Positions 1 to 11,504 of a DNA stretch of 64,000 nucleotides are shown here, one piece after another. The stretch is from Eurosta solidaginis (Eukaryota > Arthropoda > Insecta > Diptera > Tephritidae), in NCBI RefSeq assembly GCF_040869045.1, contig NC_090319.1, forward strand, positions 229,517,832 through 229,581,831, given 5' to 3'. Under the pieces are notes generated by a model, which worked only from the letters and a program-made list of their open reading frames with translations, made no database searches and was not told the origin of the DNA. Position 1 is the stretch's first letter; each line of letters starts with the position of its first letter. Both the position numbers and the translations under genes were made by a program.

Positions 1-1866
1 TGCCTTATTGAGTTTTGCGGATACATAAGCAATGGGTCTTTCGTTACCTTCGTCGTCTAGTTGGAAGAGAACTCCGCCAACTCCGTGAGTTGATGCGTCA
101 CATTGTATGTAGAAGTGTCTGTCGAAGTCAGGATGTATTAGTACTGGTGCTGATATCAGTTTCTGTTTCAATGTTTCGAAGGCCATCCTGGCGTCTTCTG
201 TCATCGTGAATTTCTTTATGTTTTCTTTTGTTAGTCGGTCATGTAGAGGTGCTGCAATAGTGGCATAGTCTTGTATAAAACGTCTATACCATCCTGTCAT
301 TCCAAGGAACCTTCTAAGCTCTTTTGGGGTTCGTGGTTCGGGGAAGTCGCGCATGGCGGCTATTTTGCTATCATCCGTGCGTATGCATCCATCCCCGACC
401 ACGTACCCGAGATAACGTACCTCTTTAAAGCAGAATTTGCTCTTTTCAACGTTGATCCTCAATTTTGCATCCCTAAGACATTTGGCAACTACAGACAACA
501 AATATAAGTGGGACGAAAAATCATCGGAACAAACAAGTAAATCGTCTAGGTAAACAAATACAGATTCTCTAAGGGAAGCGGGTATGACTTTATCCATCAG
601 TCGGCACATTCGTTGTGCCGCATTGCACAGACCGAATGGCATGACTGTAAAATGATATAATGGTCTACCAGGTACAGTGAAAGCAGTTTTCTCCCTGGAC
701 TTTCGCTCTAAAGGTATCTGCCAAAACGCATCTTTCAAATCAATGGCCGATATGTACCTGGTATTTTGCAGGCGACTTAGGATTCCATCTATGTTTGGGA
801 GGGGGTAGGCATCCTTAATGGTGCGCTCATTTACCTTGCGTGCGTCGAGACATAGACGATTCTTCGTACCCTTAACGACAAGTGAGACTGGAGAATTCCA
901 GCAACTATTGCTTTCTTCAATAACCCCCATCGCTAACATCCTATCTAACTCGCTATAAACTAATTTTTGTATCGCCGGAGAAATCGGATAATGTCGCTGT
1001 TTTACGGGAAGATTTTCATCCGTCACTTCTATAATATGCTCCTCTACATCAGTTTTCCCTAATCCAAGTACTGCGAATGAAGGAAATTGTGCTTTCACGC
1101 ATTCCAAAGCTACTTTTTCCTCATCACTCAACACATGCTGTACTGCATCGAATGTCAGGTAACCTTCAGCGGGTGCGATCTCTGAAACAACAGAACCTTT
1201 TGACTTTACTATGGGGCCCCTGCTAACGACACTCAGCTGAAAGGCTTGCCAAAAATCGATCCCTAGATAGACCTCCTGCTGTAAACCAGGCACTATAAGG
1301 AACTCTAGCTCTCTAGTGGCATTGTCCCATAATACTGGAAGAGTCACTACTCCTACTACCTCAGTTTCACCACCATTGGCTGTCTTGACGTTCTGTCCTT
1401 GGATCGGCACAATCAGACTTTCCTTTCCTTCAAGTAACTTATTGGCATTTTTCCCTAAGCAGCTAGCCCCGGCCCCGGAATCCAAGAGCGCGAGCACCTC
1501 GCGTCCTCCGATCTCAGTTTTCGCGAAGAACCTATTGTCACCTTTAACTGACACAATCGTTGAAATTATTTTCTGTCTAATCCGCCTAAACTTCTTCTGT
1601 CTTTCCCGCATTTTCATAATTTTCTTGAAATTTTTCTCTTTCTTTTTAACATTCAGCTCTTCACAAAATATTCGCCTACGCGCCTCTTCATATCTTAATT
1701 TTCTCTCATGTAAACTTATACCACCTGACCCACGTTTCTTTTCAAACACATTTTTCTTTTCTGTATCCCAATTTCCCTTCAGTATGCTAACTAATCCGCC
1801 GGGCGATCTCGAGTCTGGACAGAGTGCCCGGACATCTCTGCCAGTGCCCTGTTTCCCGCTTCGGGC
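1..1866 (-). CDS. pol: pol of element A (protease, reverse transcriptase, RNase H start), partial
   Basis: I checked every codon of this frame from 1866 to 1 and found no stop. It overlaps the end of gag by 76 nt and lies in the -1 frame relative to it, so it should be made as a Gag-Pol fusion by frameshifting. The aspartic protease site is D-S-G-A at 1482-1471, within a context reading ALLDSGAGAS. The RT catalytic YLDD is at 552-541. The conserved GMTGWYRR block after RT is at about 303-280, where copy B has a stop. RNase H begins in the last 250 nt before the window edge. Integrase lies outside. The product would be a polyprotein processed by its own protease, acting in cytoplasmic particles. 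Confidence 0.93.
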
Positions 1867-3512
1867 TTAAACACACAAAACGAGGAATCTCCTCCACACG
1901 CAAAACATTTCATCAAATGGAAGGAGGACTTACACTTTGTGTCTTTCCCTGCTTCTGCCGGATTCTTTATGTAGAAATCCACCGGCATTCCACAGGAAAA
2001 ACATAACATTAAGTGGAATGGGGAAGGACAAAACATTTGGCTTTGGACTGGACTAACACCTTTACTGTGGACATTGGAGGACGAACTTACAATAGGATTA
2101 GGGGAATGTGTTGGAATGGTGGGCTTAGGCGGTTCTCGGGGAACAGAGGCAACTGTCAGATTCCTATTGATGGGCCTCTCTGCTTGACTCCTATTGCCCT
2201 TGCTGAACGCTTCCACGGTCAACTCCTCTTCCTGACTCTCTGACCATAAACTCCTGTTAGTACCTAACTCGCTTACTGGTTTTACTCTAGACCTACTCTC
2301 CTTCATTAGCTTCTCTGCCCGTTTGCATTCTAACTTTAACTCCGCTAATGTGTCTGTTTTCGCCGCGAAAGTTAAGTTTGCCAAATATGGCTTAAGATTT
2401 CCCTTTATTATTTTAACTAACTCATTTTCTGGGATTCTCTGTCTAAGGCGGAACGTGAGATCGTGAACGTCGGCGTAGTACTCGTCGAAACTCTCCTGGG
2501 GTTGCTGCTTTCTTTCCATAATCTCACGTATTACCTCGTAGTCTGATTCTGCCGACTTAAACTGAGCCAATATCTCCCTCTTTAACCCGAAATAATCAAA
2601 CGACTCGTCATCAGCGTGGTCTTCCAGTATTTGCCAATACCACTTGAGAGCAGGCCCTGTCACTAAGCAATGAAAATCCGAAAAAAGTTGTTCAAAGGAC
2701 AGCTGATACTGGACTCGCATCCTTTCCAGTCGGAAGACAAAACTCTCTACCGTCATACCCTTAGCGGAACCATCAAATTTCAGGTGCCATTTATCCAAAT
2801 CTACCTTTTTCCTACCCGTGTAACTATAGGAAGATCCTGGCTGCTGCTGACTGTTGGTTGTACTTTGATGATTTTCTGTAGTTCCCCTAGTATGACCTGG
2901 TGTCGACGTCGTGGCTTGAGGGCGTGCTACCGTTGGGTTATGCATAGATGTTTCCATGCCAGCAACGCGATCGCTTAGCTTGGAAACATCCGATCGTACC
3001 TTTCGCACCTCCTCCATATGCTGTGCCATATCCGCGTTTTGTTGCATCATCACTTCCATCATCAATCCCAATTGTTCAATCCTATCCTCGAGTGGTGCCG
3101 CCCTGTCCCTATTTCCCGCCACATTAGTAACAGGCGATGTCGATCCCCCCGGTGGCGCACCTCCAACTGCCCCCTCTTCTTGATCGGCCATTTCTAATAT
3201 CCTCTCAAGCCTACGCGAAAAATTCAAAGAGCTGTCAGACGAGTCTACAGCGATCCTCTCGGTCACCGTAACCTCCTGCCTTTGGTTTCCCCCCGGATCA
3301 CGCTGCCCAAAAACCCTACTTGCGCACTGGTTCAGGAGATCTATCGGAAGGAAATCGACTGGGTGCTCAATACCTGTATCTATTTGGGTGAACAAAGATC
3401 CTGCCACGTGATTTTGTAGTTGCCTAGAGTAATCCCGCGTTACCGGTCTTTCACGAGTAAAAAGACCCAGACCTCGTTTCGGTATTGCTCCCTTTTTCTT
3501 GGAATTCTCCAT
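1791..3512 (-). CDS. gag: gag of element A, 573 aa
   Basis: This is an intact capsid polyprotein frame. The N-terminal ~130 residues are polar. A coiled-coil-like stretch rich in M, Q and E lies near residues 145-185. The retrotransposon Gag capsid domain covers roughly residues 240-410 and includes the characteristic W-H-L-K-F-D-G-S and L-K-W-Y-W blocks. The C-terminus has two Cys-rich repeats (FHLMLCFSCG and FHLMKCFACG), which resemble knuckles but not the canonical CCHC spacing. The last 25 codons hold the slippery site for pol. Start chosen as the first ATG of the open frame. Gag would assemble the particle that packages element RNA. Confidence 0.9.
   Translation of the reverse strand: MENSKKKGAIPKRGLGLFTRERPVTRDYSRQLQNHVAGSLFTQIDTGIEHPVDFLPIDLLNQCASRVFGQRDPGGNQRQEVTVTERIAVDSSDSSLNFSRRLERILEMADQEEGAVGGAPPGGSTSPVTNVAGNRDRAAPLEDRIEQLGLMMEVMMQQNADMAQHMEEVRKVRSDVSKLSDRVAGMETSMHNPTVARPQATTSTPGHTRGTTENHQSTTNSQQQPGSSYSYTGRKKVDLDKWHLKFDGSAKGMTVESFVFRLERMRVQYQLSFEQLFSDFHCLVTGPALKWYWQILEDHADDESFDYFGLKREILAQFKSAESDYEVIREIMERKQQPQESFDEYYADVHDLTFRLRQRIPENELVKIIKGNLKPYLANLTFAAKTDTLAELKLECKRAEKLMKESRSRVKPVSELGTNRSLWSESQEEELTVEAFSKGNRSQAERPINRNLTVASVPREPPKPTIPTHSPNPIVSSSSNVHSKGVSPVQSQMFCPSPFHLMLCFSCGMPVDFYIKNPAEAGKDTKCKSSFHLMKCFACGGDSSFCVFKPEAGNRALAEMSGHSVQTRDRPAD
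1799..1857 (-). promoter_or_regulatory. -1 programmed frameshift signal: slippery heptamer plus H-type pseudoknot
   Basis: The heptamer G GGA AAC occupies 1857-1851, with GGA and AAC in the gag zero frame, which is the X XXY YYZ arrangement. Six nt later a 9-bp stem pairs 1844-1836 with 1824-1815 (one bulged U at 1819). The 11-nt loop contains CCGGGC (1831-1826), which is perfectly complementary to GCCCGG at 1804-1799, giving stem 2 of an H-type pseudoknot. Pol is open in exactly the -1 frame. The pairing was found by eye; no folding energy was computed. Confidence 0.85.
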
Positions 3513-5239
3513 AGACCAATAAGGGATTGGTTTGTAAGGGGACCCGCTTTACTAAGACCCGCGAAATAAAAATCAATTTAAGAAAAAAACTCAGCTTAAT
3601 GACTTCTATACATATGTATGTATGTATAGAAAAATGAACCAAAAAAAAAATGTAATATATCAAATATAAAGATTCACTAACTTAATAATCTAACTTTTAA
3701 TAAATAATTAAATATTCAGAAAGAGAAAAAAAAAAAGATAAAAATCCTAAAAATTTACGAGCGTATATGTAAATGTATCAGGGATATCCAAAAATACACT
3801 TAAAATTCCTTAGGTGTAAACTCAAAAAGAAAGTTCAGAGGAATAAATTTTAAGGGTGAAAAGTGTGCATTAATCCAAAGAAAGAAAAACTTCAGCTTCA
3901 AGGCGTGCATTCAATGTATCTGTGTATTAAAATTTTAAACAAAAGTAATAATAAGATAATGAAAATTCACAAATTTTACGTGGATACAACTATGCACCAA
4001 AAAATGTCAAAATCCTCTGAATATAAACAAGGGAATAAGCAAAAGAAACTTGAAGAAAAACGAAGAAAAAATAATAATAATAATAATAATGGGACTAAAC
4101 GTGTCTATGGAAAAATGCGTGTAAAGAAACTCTTACAAAAATTCAAATAAAGTCTCCAAATAAAATTTTTATAGGTAAGAAAAAAAATTCAGTAAAAAAA
4201 ACAATAAAAGAAAAAAAAAGTGTAAATCAAATTTTTATAAGTATGTTAAAAATAAAAAAAAAATAAAAAAAGAGGGTGTATTCATAAAATAAAACCAAAA
4301 GTTTAAAATTTCAACAATAAAATTGTGTGAATTCAATGTGTGAGTGTATGTGTGTTAAAAATTCAAACTAAAATAATGTTTTGATAAAAAAGATTAAAAG
4401 TAATAAAAATAAATGAATTCGAATTTTGGTGTGTATATTAAGTTTGCATATATATATATATATAAAATTTTCAGATATATGAAAAATGTATACCTTTTTT
4501 ATTTCAAAAAAATAAAAAGTGGCAAAATTAAAGAAGTGCAAACTGTACAGCCTAAGCTAACCAAAAAAAACTTTAATACTTTGAAACGAAATTGTAAACG
4601 AACGAAAATGTAATTTTTTTCTAATTAAATATGTTCAACTGTTGGTGCATGATGGTGTTGTCCTCGCCTTAATGGCTCTGCTGGTGAGTAGAGTGCCGTA
4701 AGAATGTCTACTGTCCAAAGTCAATGTCAAATAATCCCCTCGTCTGGCTATGGAAGTGTGACACTACGCGTTTTAAGTACTGGCTCAAAACGTGGCTGCC
4801 GCTATTCCCCCCTTACCCTATCAAATTATTTACCCCCGGACAAGCATCCAAAAACCTCACAGGTATATCGTGCTGGACCGCATACCTGGCAGTTTGTGTT
4901 TGCTTGCAGCAAACAAATTTTGCATTAAATATTATCTTCCAAGCACTAGCAAAGATTACGGATACCACTTTTACAAACGTTGAAGTTCATAAAAGGAACC
5001 CCGAAATCTTGCCAGCGCTCCCCCCTAAATTTTGTCAATCATGCACTAATCGCTCAGTGTTAACAATAAGTTATGTTGCATTCATGCCCCTAACTCTGTC
5101 CGAAAAGATGGAAATGAAAGATAAAAGGAAGAAATAGCATAGTAAAAAGTTACGCAAACAACTAGGATAAAGATAAGTTAGTACAAAGAAATTTAATTTT
5201 AAAAAAATGCGAAAAATGAAATATATTTAGTGGGCTATT
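3513..5239 (-). other. untranslated leader of element A between PBS and gag
   Basis: About 1.7 kb lies between the primer site and the gag start. The half nearest gag (about 3560-4620) is extremely A-rich on the plus strand with many homopolymers. The half nearest the PBS is more mixed. No convincing sense-strand gene is visible. A 137-codon frame on the opposite strand (4724-5137) has no recognisable domain. Packaging and dimerisation signals would be expected here, but none can be assigned by inspection. Confidence 0.6.
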
Positions 5240-5251
5240 CGTTGGGCGCCA
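5234..5251 (-). promoter_or_regulatory. tRNA-Lys-type primer binding site of element A
   Basis: TGGCGCCCAACG on the minus strand (5251-5240) starts one nucleotide after the LTR end (CA at 5254-5253). It matches the primer binding sites of retroelements primed by tRNA-Lys. It fixes both the LTR boundary and the transcription direction. Complementarity beyond about 12 nt was not verified. Confidence 0.85.
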
Positions 5252-7660
5252 TTGTTACGTAACTGCTTGTGTTGGGAGAGGAGGAGTGGCGGCTCGGCAT
5301 GGTTGTAGCCCGGCTGAGGCTCGTCGGCTTAGGGGCGCGGTTCTTGCCACGTCTCTTTCCCACAGTTACATAGCAAAAAGGGTTCATGCCTAGGTGTGCG
5401 TGTTTGTGCAAAAGAAAGGAAAAGAGATAGGAAGGCAAAAGCGGGAGAAATGCCCAGTCCTTGTCAGGTGTGGAGCCTTCCCACCCCTTCTGTTCACAAA
5501 AGGGTGAACAGCCTTGGACTCCACTATGGCTCCGTCATCCGAGTGGAGTCCCCTATTTCCTGACATCGTCCGTCACTAAGTCTTCAGTCCCTGTCCATCA
5601 CTCCTACACTTATCTCAACTCACCTGCAACACTTGCCACAGGGGCAACACCTGCACCAACAAGGAAAGAAACTTTAGCCTGACATACCTGTGGTCATTGC
5701 TCTATAGACTCAACCCATATAAATAAATATCCTGAGGATTTCTCTAAAAATTTACAATAATTTCTTTATTCACAATTTTATTGTCTTAAATTATCAAAGA
5801 AAATCAAACATGTAACTATTAATAGGTACTACTATTAAAACTTAAAATTTAATAAATTTAAACTTTAAAGTGATTTTAATCAATTTCCCAGTTTCAATTA
5901 TCTTCAAAATTTTATACAAAAAGTATTCAGGCTACACTAATACTAAATTTATTTTCTTTTCATTATTATTATTAATCTATTGATATATATTTTTCTTCGA
6001 TAAAAGTTTATTAAATTCGTTAATAAATTTCATACTAATGTAATTTATTTTATTTCAAAATCTCTATATGCCTTATTCTCCCAACAAAAGAAAAACCTCT
6101 AAAATTGGTACGCCCTAACGCCTATTCAGATATTTTCCTTGCACTTGCTCTAAGACAAGCTTTCGCAAAAACCCTATTAACTTCTTAAAATATGTACATT
6201 CGTGTGTACACGCATATCTATTGAAAACAAGTATGTTAATTGTTGTTCAAACTCACCTCCCATTGTCAACCGGGTTTGGTACCAAATGCGGCGTATAGCT
6301 GAAAGTGGAGGACAAAAAAAAACATACAAAGCTACAAAGCAAAATTAGTATACTTATTTGATCAGTTAGTAGGGCTTTGGCCGTGTGACCGCGATCAAGG
6401 GCAATATTTGCCTTGATTTCGAAATTAACCGCGTGGCGTGAACAAACAAATTAAAAAGTAAAAAAAAAAAACGCGTATTCGATTACGTGAACTTTGTGCA
6501 AAAAAAAAAAATTTAACAAAATGGTAAGTTTGTTACTACTGTCGGGCAGTAGTTACGCAACAAAAAAAAAAAAAAAAATGTAGTTATTAAGAAAGTTTTA
6601 AAGAAAGAAATCTAAGTTGATTTTATCGAAGTTATGTGTTTTTACACATAACCCCAAGCATGTGTCAACTATAAACAAAATGAAAAAGTATAAGAAAATT
6701 CAAAGGTGCAAAATATTACGAGTTTCTCCTTTCCCACGAGTTGAGGAGAATTATGAAAAGTTGTAAGTTCAAAAAAAAATTTTCAAAAAAAAATCAAATT
6801 CAGTAAAAAAAACAAAAATCGAAAATATGTATATGATGTGTTTGCCTTCTAATAAGATTAGAAGGATTATTTCAAATTGAAATTCGAAGAGAAAAAAAAA
6901 TTTATAATGCCTAAAAAAAATTCATTAATTCAAAAAAAAAATTCTCAATTTGTATTGGATTCAAAAAAATGTGTGTATAAAAATAAGGTAAAAAAAATGT
7001 TTAAGTCTAAAAATTAAAAAAAAAAATTGTTATTATTTTTTTTTTTCGAGGAAAATAATATGAAAATTGTGGTGCTCCCTAATGGTGTGATTCGTTTTGG
7101 CTATTTTTAAGTGTTGTGAGAGCCGCTGATTGATTTTGAATGTGAAGATTACTGAGAGCCGCTGTGGTGGGTTCTCCGTGATGTGCTCTGTCTGTCTCCT
7201 TTTGGATGCTGATGGAAGGTTGCCGGCAAAAATGTGTGGTGTGTATTCTGATGTTTCGTGTAACTAACTATGTGTTACCAAATGCTGCTGGCGCTAGGTT
7301 GCTTTCGCCTTGTAAACCAAGTCAAATGCGAATGTTAGGTGTTGCGTGTTCGTGGAAAGTTGAGTTAATGTTGACGTGTTTAGTCAACAATGTTGCCTCA
7401 CGTGTGTTGTGGAAATGGGTACGTGGGCGTGTATTGGTGTAATTTTGTCTTACCAAATTAGTGTTTGTGCATGCGAATGATGAATTCCGTTTGTGTAGGT
7501 GTGATTCTGGGTTGGCGCAATCTTGTTGGAAAAGATCGTTGTGTTGTGTTTCGTGTACCTCTGTGAATTTCGCTTTATTGCTACCCCCTTAAAAACGTGT
7601 TATGGGCTTTTCTCCGGTCTGGTGGATGACGTCCTCTACCCACTATCTTCTCCTTCTGCT

Positions 7661-7804
7661 TTAAACCTCCTGGGCAGTTTTAATCTTCCTTAAAATTCGT
7701 CCAAGTCGCGGCCTACGACTGCTTCTCGTTCCTGGAAAAAATGGAAGAACACACACAACGTTAACACTAAAAATCATAAGCACACAAACACATAGTCGGT
7801 TCAT
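7661..7804 (-). CDS. small ORF in the LTR: hydrophobic N-terminus, arginine-rich C-terminus (47 aa)
   Basis: From ATG at 7804 the frame encodes a Cys/Val/Leu-rich hydrophobic segment (about residues 3-23), then an arginine-rich tail containing RSSRRPRLGRILRKIK. The same 47-codon frame is preserved in the other LTR (13277-13420). Three codon differences are visible between the copies, two of them synonymous. In copy A an upstream in-frame ATG (7855) would extend it to 64 aa; copy B has an indel there. A splice-acceptor-like pyrimidine tract ending in CAG falls inside the frame, so it might instead mark an exon border. Function unknown. No homology recognised. Confidence 0.3.
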   Translation of the reverse strand: MNRLCVCVLMIFSVNVVCVLPFFPGTRSSRRPRLGRILRKIKTAQEV

Positions 7805-8634
7805 AACTGCAAGAATATGCAAATAAGACAATGCAACACAAAAAAAACAAAACATACGATTTCACATACATTTTTTTTTTTTTTTTTTTTATAAAAAGTT
7901 TTGATTTTTAATTCACTTTTTATTCAAAAGTAACCACGCACTAGAAATTTTATTTTTTTGTAATTCTTGCATTTATTTCACTGCGTTAAAATTATCAAGC
8001 CTGCACAACATTATAAAAAAAAATTTACAAAAAAAGGAATCAAAATGGAATTTTTATTTCAACTAAATCGAAGGAATTTTGGTTTTCCTTAAATTTCCGA
8101 AGTTGAAGACTTTAATAAAAAAAAATTTTTTATTCACAAACAAAAAAAAATTCTATCATAAAAACTAAAAATTACAACTATTAAAATTAATGCAAAACAA
8201 ATAGGAATGAAAATTGATAACCTATTAAAATTGTTGTGCAGCCTTACAATTCACATTTCACAAGAAAGAATTTCTCACTTCACCGAAAAAAAAAATCCCT
8301 AAAAAAATTACATTTTACTTACCGAAAAAAAATCAGCAATATGAGGGCAAAAGGAAACTGATCTCCAACCGGGATGTGTTTCTTCCTGGTTCCAGGATTT
8401 TGATGGTCCTGGGGAAAATTCCCAGGGACTTAAGCGTTCACTCACACTTCACTTAACGCGCGACACTTTTCGTGGAACCCGCACTTGCTAAAATAAAACT
8501 TTATATTTCAAACTTTATTTTTCAGCACTGTACACTTTTAAAATAACTTAAATTTGTTTTACTGCCTTTGACAAAGCAAACGCTAAGACCGCGACTTGCG
8601 ATTTTTGTGAAACCGAATACTAAGCGGACCCCCT

Positions 8635-8642
8635 TATATACC
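8635..8642 (-). promoter_or_regulatory. LTR TATA box (element A)
   Basis: A TATATAAG box on the minus strand lies about 265 bp inside the LTR. It is followed at ~20 nt by CTTAGTATTCGG, which fits an insect initiator. The same box occurs at 12441-12448 in copy B. Confidence 0.6.
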
Positions 8643-8902
8643 AAAATGTATTTTGCGGCACTTATCTTTGTCACCGTACAGCAAAGCCTTTCTGCCCCTG
8701 TTTAACTGAATGTCATAGCGGGCGTGTATGTACGTATACGCATCCCTCTAGTTATCTAACTACAACATGCATGCATTAACTTTAGTGTGTGAAGTGCTGA
8801 AAGGGGAAAGATCGTTACTGCCGTTGTATAGCTATCTGTGCATATACCCACTTGCACGTGATTGGAAATTATTTTAGGGAAATCACAAGGGCTGCCGTTA
8901 CA

Positions 8903-11504
8903 ACTTGGATTAGGGAAAACTGATGTAGAGGAGCATATTATTGAAGTGACGGATGAAAATCTTCCCGTAAAACAGCGACATTATCCGATTTCTCCGGCGA
9001 TACAAAAATTAGTTTATAGTGAGTTAGATAGGATGTTAGCGATGAGGGTTATTGAAGAAAGCAATAGTTGCTGGAATTCTCCAGTCTCACTTGTCGTTAA
9101 GGGTACGAAGAATCGTCTATGTCTCGACGCACGCAAGGTAAATGAGCGCACCATTAAGGATGCCTACCCCCTCCCAAACATAGATGGAATCCTAAGTCGC
9201 CTGCAAAATACCAGGTACATATCGGCCATTGATTTGAAAGATGCGTTTTGGCAGATACCTTTAGAGCGAAAGTCCAGGGAGAAAACTGCTTTCACTGTAC
9301 CTGGTAGACCATTATATCATTTTACAGTCATGCCATTCGGTCTGTGCAATGCGGCACAACGAATGTGCCGACTGATGGATAAAGTCATACCCGCTTCCCT
9401 TAGAGAATCTGTATTTGTTTACCTAGACGATTTACTTGTTTGTTCCGATGATTTTTCGTCCCACTTATATTTGTTGTCTGTAGTTGCCAAATGTCTTAGG
9501 GATGCAAAATTGACGATCAACGTTGAAAAGAGCAAATTCTGCTTTAAAGAGGTACGTTATCTCGGGTACGTGGTCGGGGATGGATGCATACGCACGGATG
9601 ATAGCAAAATAGCCGCCATGCGCGACTTCCCCGAACCACGAACCCCAAAAGAGCTTAGAAGGTTCCTTGGAATGACATAATGGTATAGACGTTTTATACA
9701 AGACTATGCCACTATTGCAGCACCTCTACATGACCGACTAACAAAAGAAAACATAAAGAAATTCACGATGACAGAAGACGCCAGGATGGCCTTCGAAACA
9801 TTGAAACAGAAACTGATATCAGCACCAGTACTAATACATCCTGACTTCGACAGACACTTCTACATACAATGTGACGCATCAACTCACGGAGTTGGCGGAG
9901 TTCTCTTCCAACTAGACGACGAAGGTAACGAAAGACCAATTGCTTATGTATCCGCAAAACTCAATAAGGCACAACGAAATTATAGTATTACAGAGTTAGA
10001 GTGTTACGCGGCTGTAATTAGTATAAAGAGGTTCCGGCCCTATGTGGAGGGTTTACCTTTTACGGTGATAACGGATCATGCAAGCCTGAAGTGGCTTATG
10101 AACCAGAAGGATCTGACGGGTCGACTTGCAAGATGGAGTTTGAAACTGCAAGGGTATAATTTCAATATAGAACACCGTAAAGGTACCCAAAACATAGTGC
10201 CTGATGCTTTATCGCGAATGAATATGGACGAAATCACGACTGGCGACAGGGTACTAGACATTGACCTCAACTCACCATACTTTCAGTCGGACGAATACAT
10301 AGAACTACGGAAAACAGTGACTGAAAATAAAGACCGACTGCCAGAACTTTGCGAATCGGACGGATACGTATACAAACGCTCACAGTTCAACAGAGGAGAC
10401 GAGTTACAGGAAGACCATGCCTGGAAACTCTGGGTCCCAACCGAGCTGCGCAGGGGTCTGATCGAAGCATCCCATGCATCACCTTCTGCTGGTCACGGAG
10501 GTATACATAAGACCCTATCGCGTGTCCGAGATAAGTATTATTGGCCAGGTATAGTCACAGATGTTCAGACATATCTGAAATCATGCGAAATATGTAAAGG
10601 CAACAAGACGCAAAATGCCTTCAACAAGCCCAAAATGGGAAACCCACGTATCACTGAACGCCCTTTTCAACGTTTGTTCGTCGATTTTATGGGTCCTTAC
10701 CCACGTACTCGTGATGGTAATGTTTATGTGTTTGTGTGTGTAGATCATTTCTCTAAGTTTGTCTTCCTCAAACCGATGCGAAAAGCCACTTCGGCAGAAG
10801 TTATTAAGTATTTAGAAAAAGATATATTTCATGTTTTTGGAGTTCCTGAATACGTACATTCAGATAACGGTAAACAATTTACGTCGGAACTGTTTACAAC
10901 ATTCCTCGAAAAATATGGAACAGTTCACATCCGAACAGCTTTCTACTCGCCACAAGCAAACGCGGCTGAAAGAGTGAACCGATCAGTGTTGCAAATAGTA
11001 CGATCTTACATCAAGGACAATCAAAAGGATTGGGATAAGTATGTGAGCGATGCCGCTTTCGCGTTACGCAGCGTCGTACATACCGCTATTGATACGTCTC
11101 CCTATACAGCAGTATTTGGTGTACCAATGATGCAACACGGAGCATCATACGAACTATGTCGGAAGTTAAGTGCACTGAAAGATGCAGATTGCGAAGTAGC
11201 GTCGAAAGCAGATAAGCTCCAGATGCTCAGAAATAAGATAATGGTTGAATTAAAACTAGCGCATGAAAAAAGCAGAAAGACCTACGATACTAGAGCGAAG
11301 GATGTAGTATTCAAAGTTGGACAAACGGTGTACCGACGTAACTTTAAGCAAAGCTCTAAAATTGACAATTTTAACGCCAAGCTAGCACCCAAGCAGGTTA
11401 AGTGCATTGTGCTGAGAGCAGTAGGGAATTCTATGTATGAACTCGGTGATGGCAGTGGAAAGAAGATTGGAGTATACCACGCCAAGGACTTATTCGCATC
11501 ATAG
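8903..11504 (+). pseudogene. pol: pol of element B (RT, RNase H, integrase), one nonsense codon
   Basis: One continuous frame is interrupted only by TAA at 9678-9680, where copy A reads GGA in the GMTGWYRR block. RT has the YLDD box at about 9420-9431. RNase H starts at about 9865 (CDAST) and reaches the DALSR block at about 10203. Integrase has an HHCC zinc-binding region (about 10470-10605, with CEICKGNK), then catalytic D in FVDFMGP (about 10680), D in HSDNGKQF (about 10864) and E in AAERVNR (about 10968). A GPY-like C-terminal module precedes the stop. The first in-frame ATG at 8862 is in A's LTR and is accidental. Apart from the stop, all catalytic residues are present. Confidence 0.9.

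Larger units (their letters stand above)
1..8902 (-). mobile_element. Gypsy-superfamily LTR retrotransposon A, Osvaldo/Ulysses-like, 5' half
   Basis: On the minus strand the order is long 5' LTR (8902 to 5253), tRNA-Lys-type primer binding site, 1.7 kb leader, gag, then protease-RT-RNase H running off the left window edge. Both gag and the visible pol are open, so this copy may be recent or competent. The Osvaldo/Ulysses assignment rests on the very long LTR together with the tRNA-Lys primer site, which I recall for those Drosophila elements; it is an inference. A sits inside the pol of a second, oppositely oriented copy (B, 8903-15845): pol sequence resumes exactly at 8903 beside the LTR terminus. 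The 3' half, 3' LTR and second target duplication lie outside the window. Confidence 0.9.
5253..8902 (-). repeat. 5' LTR of element A, 3650 bp
   Basis: The LTR runs TGTAAC...GTAACA on the minus strand and is the near-identical reverse complement of 12179-15845. Homology stops exactly at TGTAAC on one side and at the PBS or host flank on the other. A TATA box lies about 260 bp in and an AATAAA about 385 bp in, so U3 plus R would take only about 400 bp, leaving an exceptionally long (~3.2 kb) AT-rich U5-like segment. That segment has poly-T/A tracts and splice-like signals. Confidence 0.9.

Noticed and set aside
1316..1870. 184-codon plus-strand frame
   Set aside because: It is antisense to the element A protease and gag end, both of which have recognisable motifs; treated as a shadow.
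3863..4613. Short Lys/Asn-rich plus-strand frames in the element A leader
   Set aside because: Products of A-rich low-complexity sequence; no domain and no sense-strand support.
8862..8902. ATG at 8862 as the start of element B pol
   Set aside because: It lies in the inserted LTR of element A; the pol frame was originally continuous with protease upstream.
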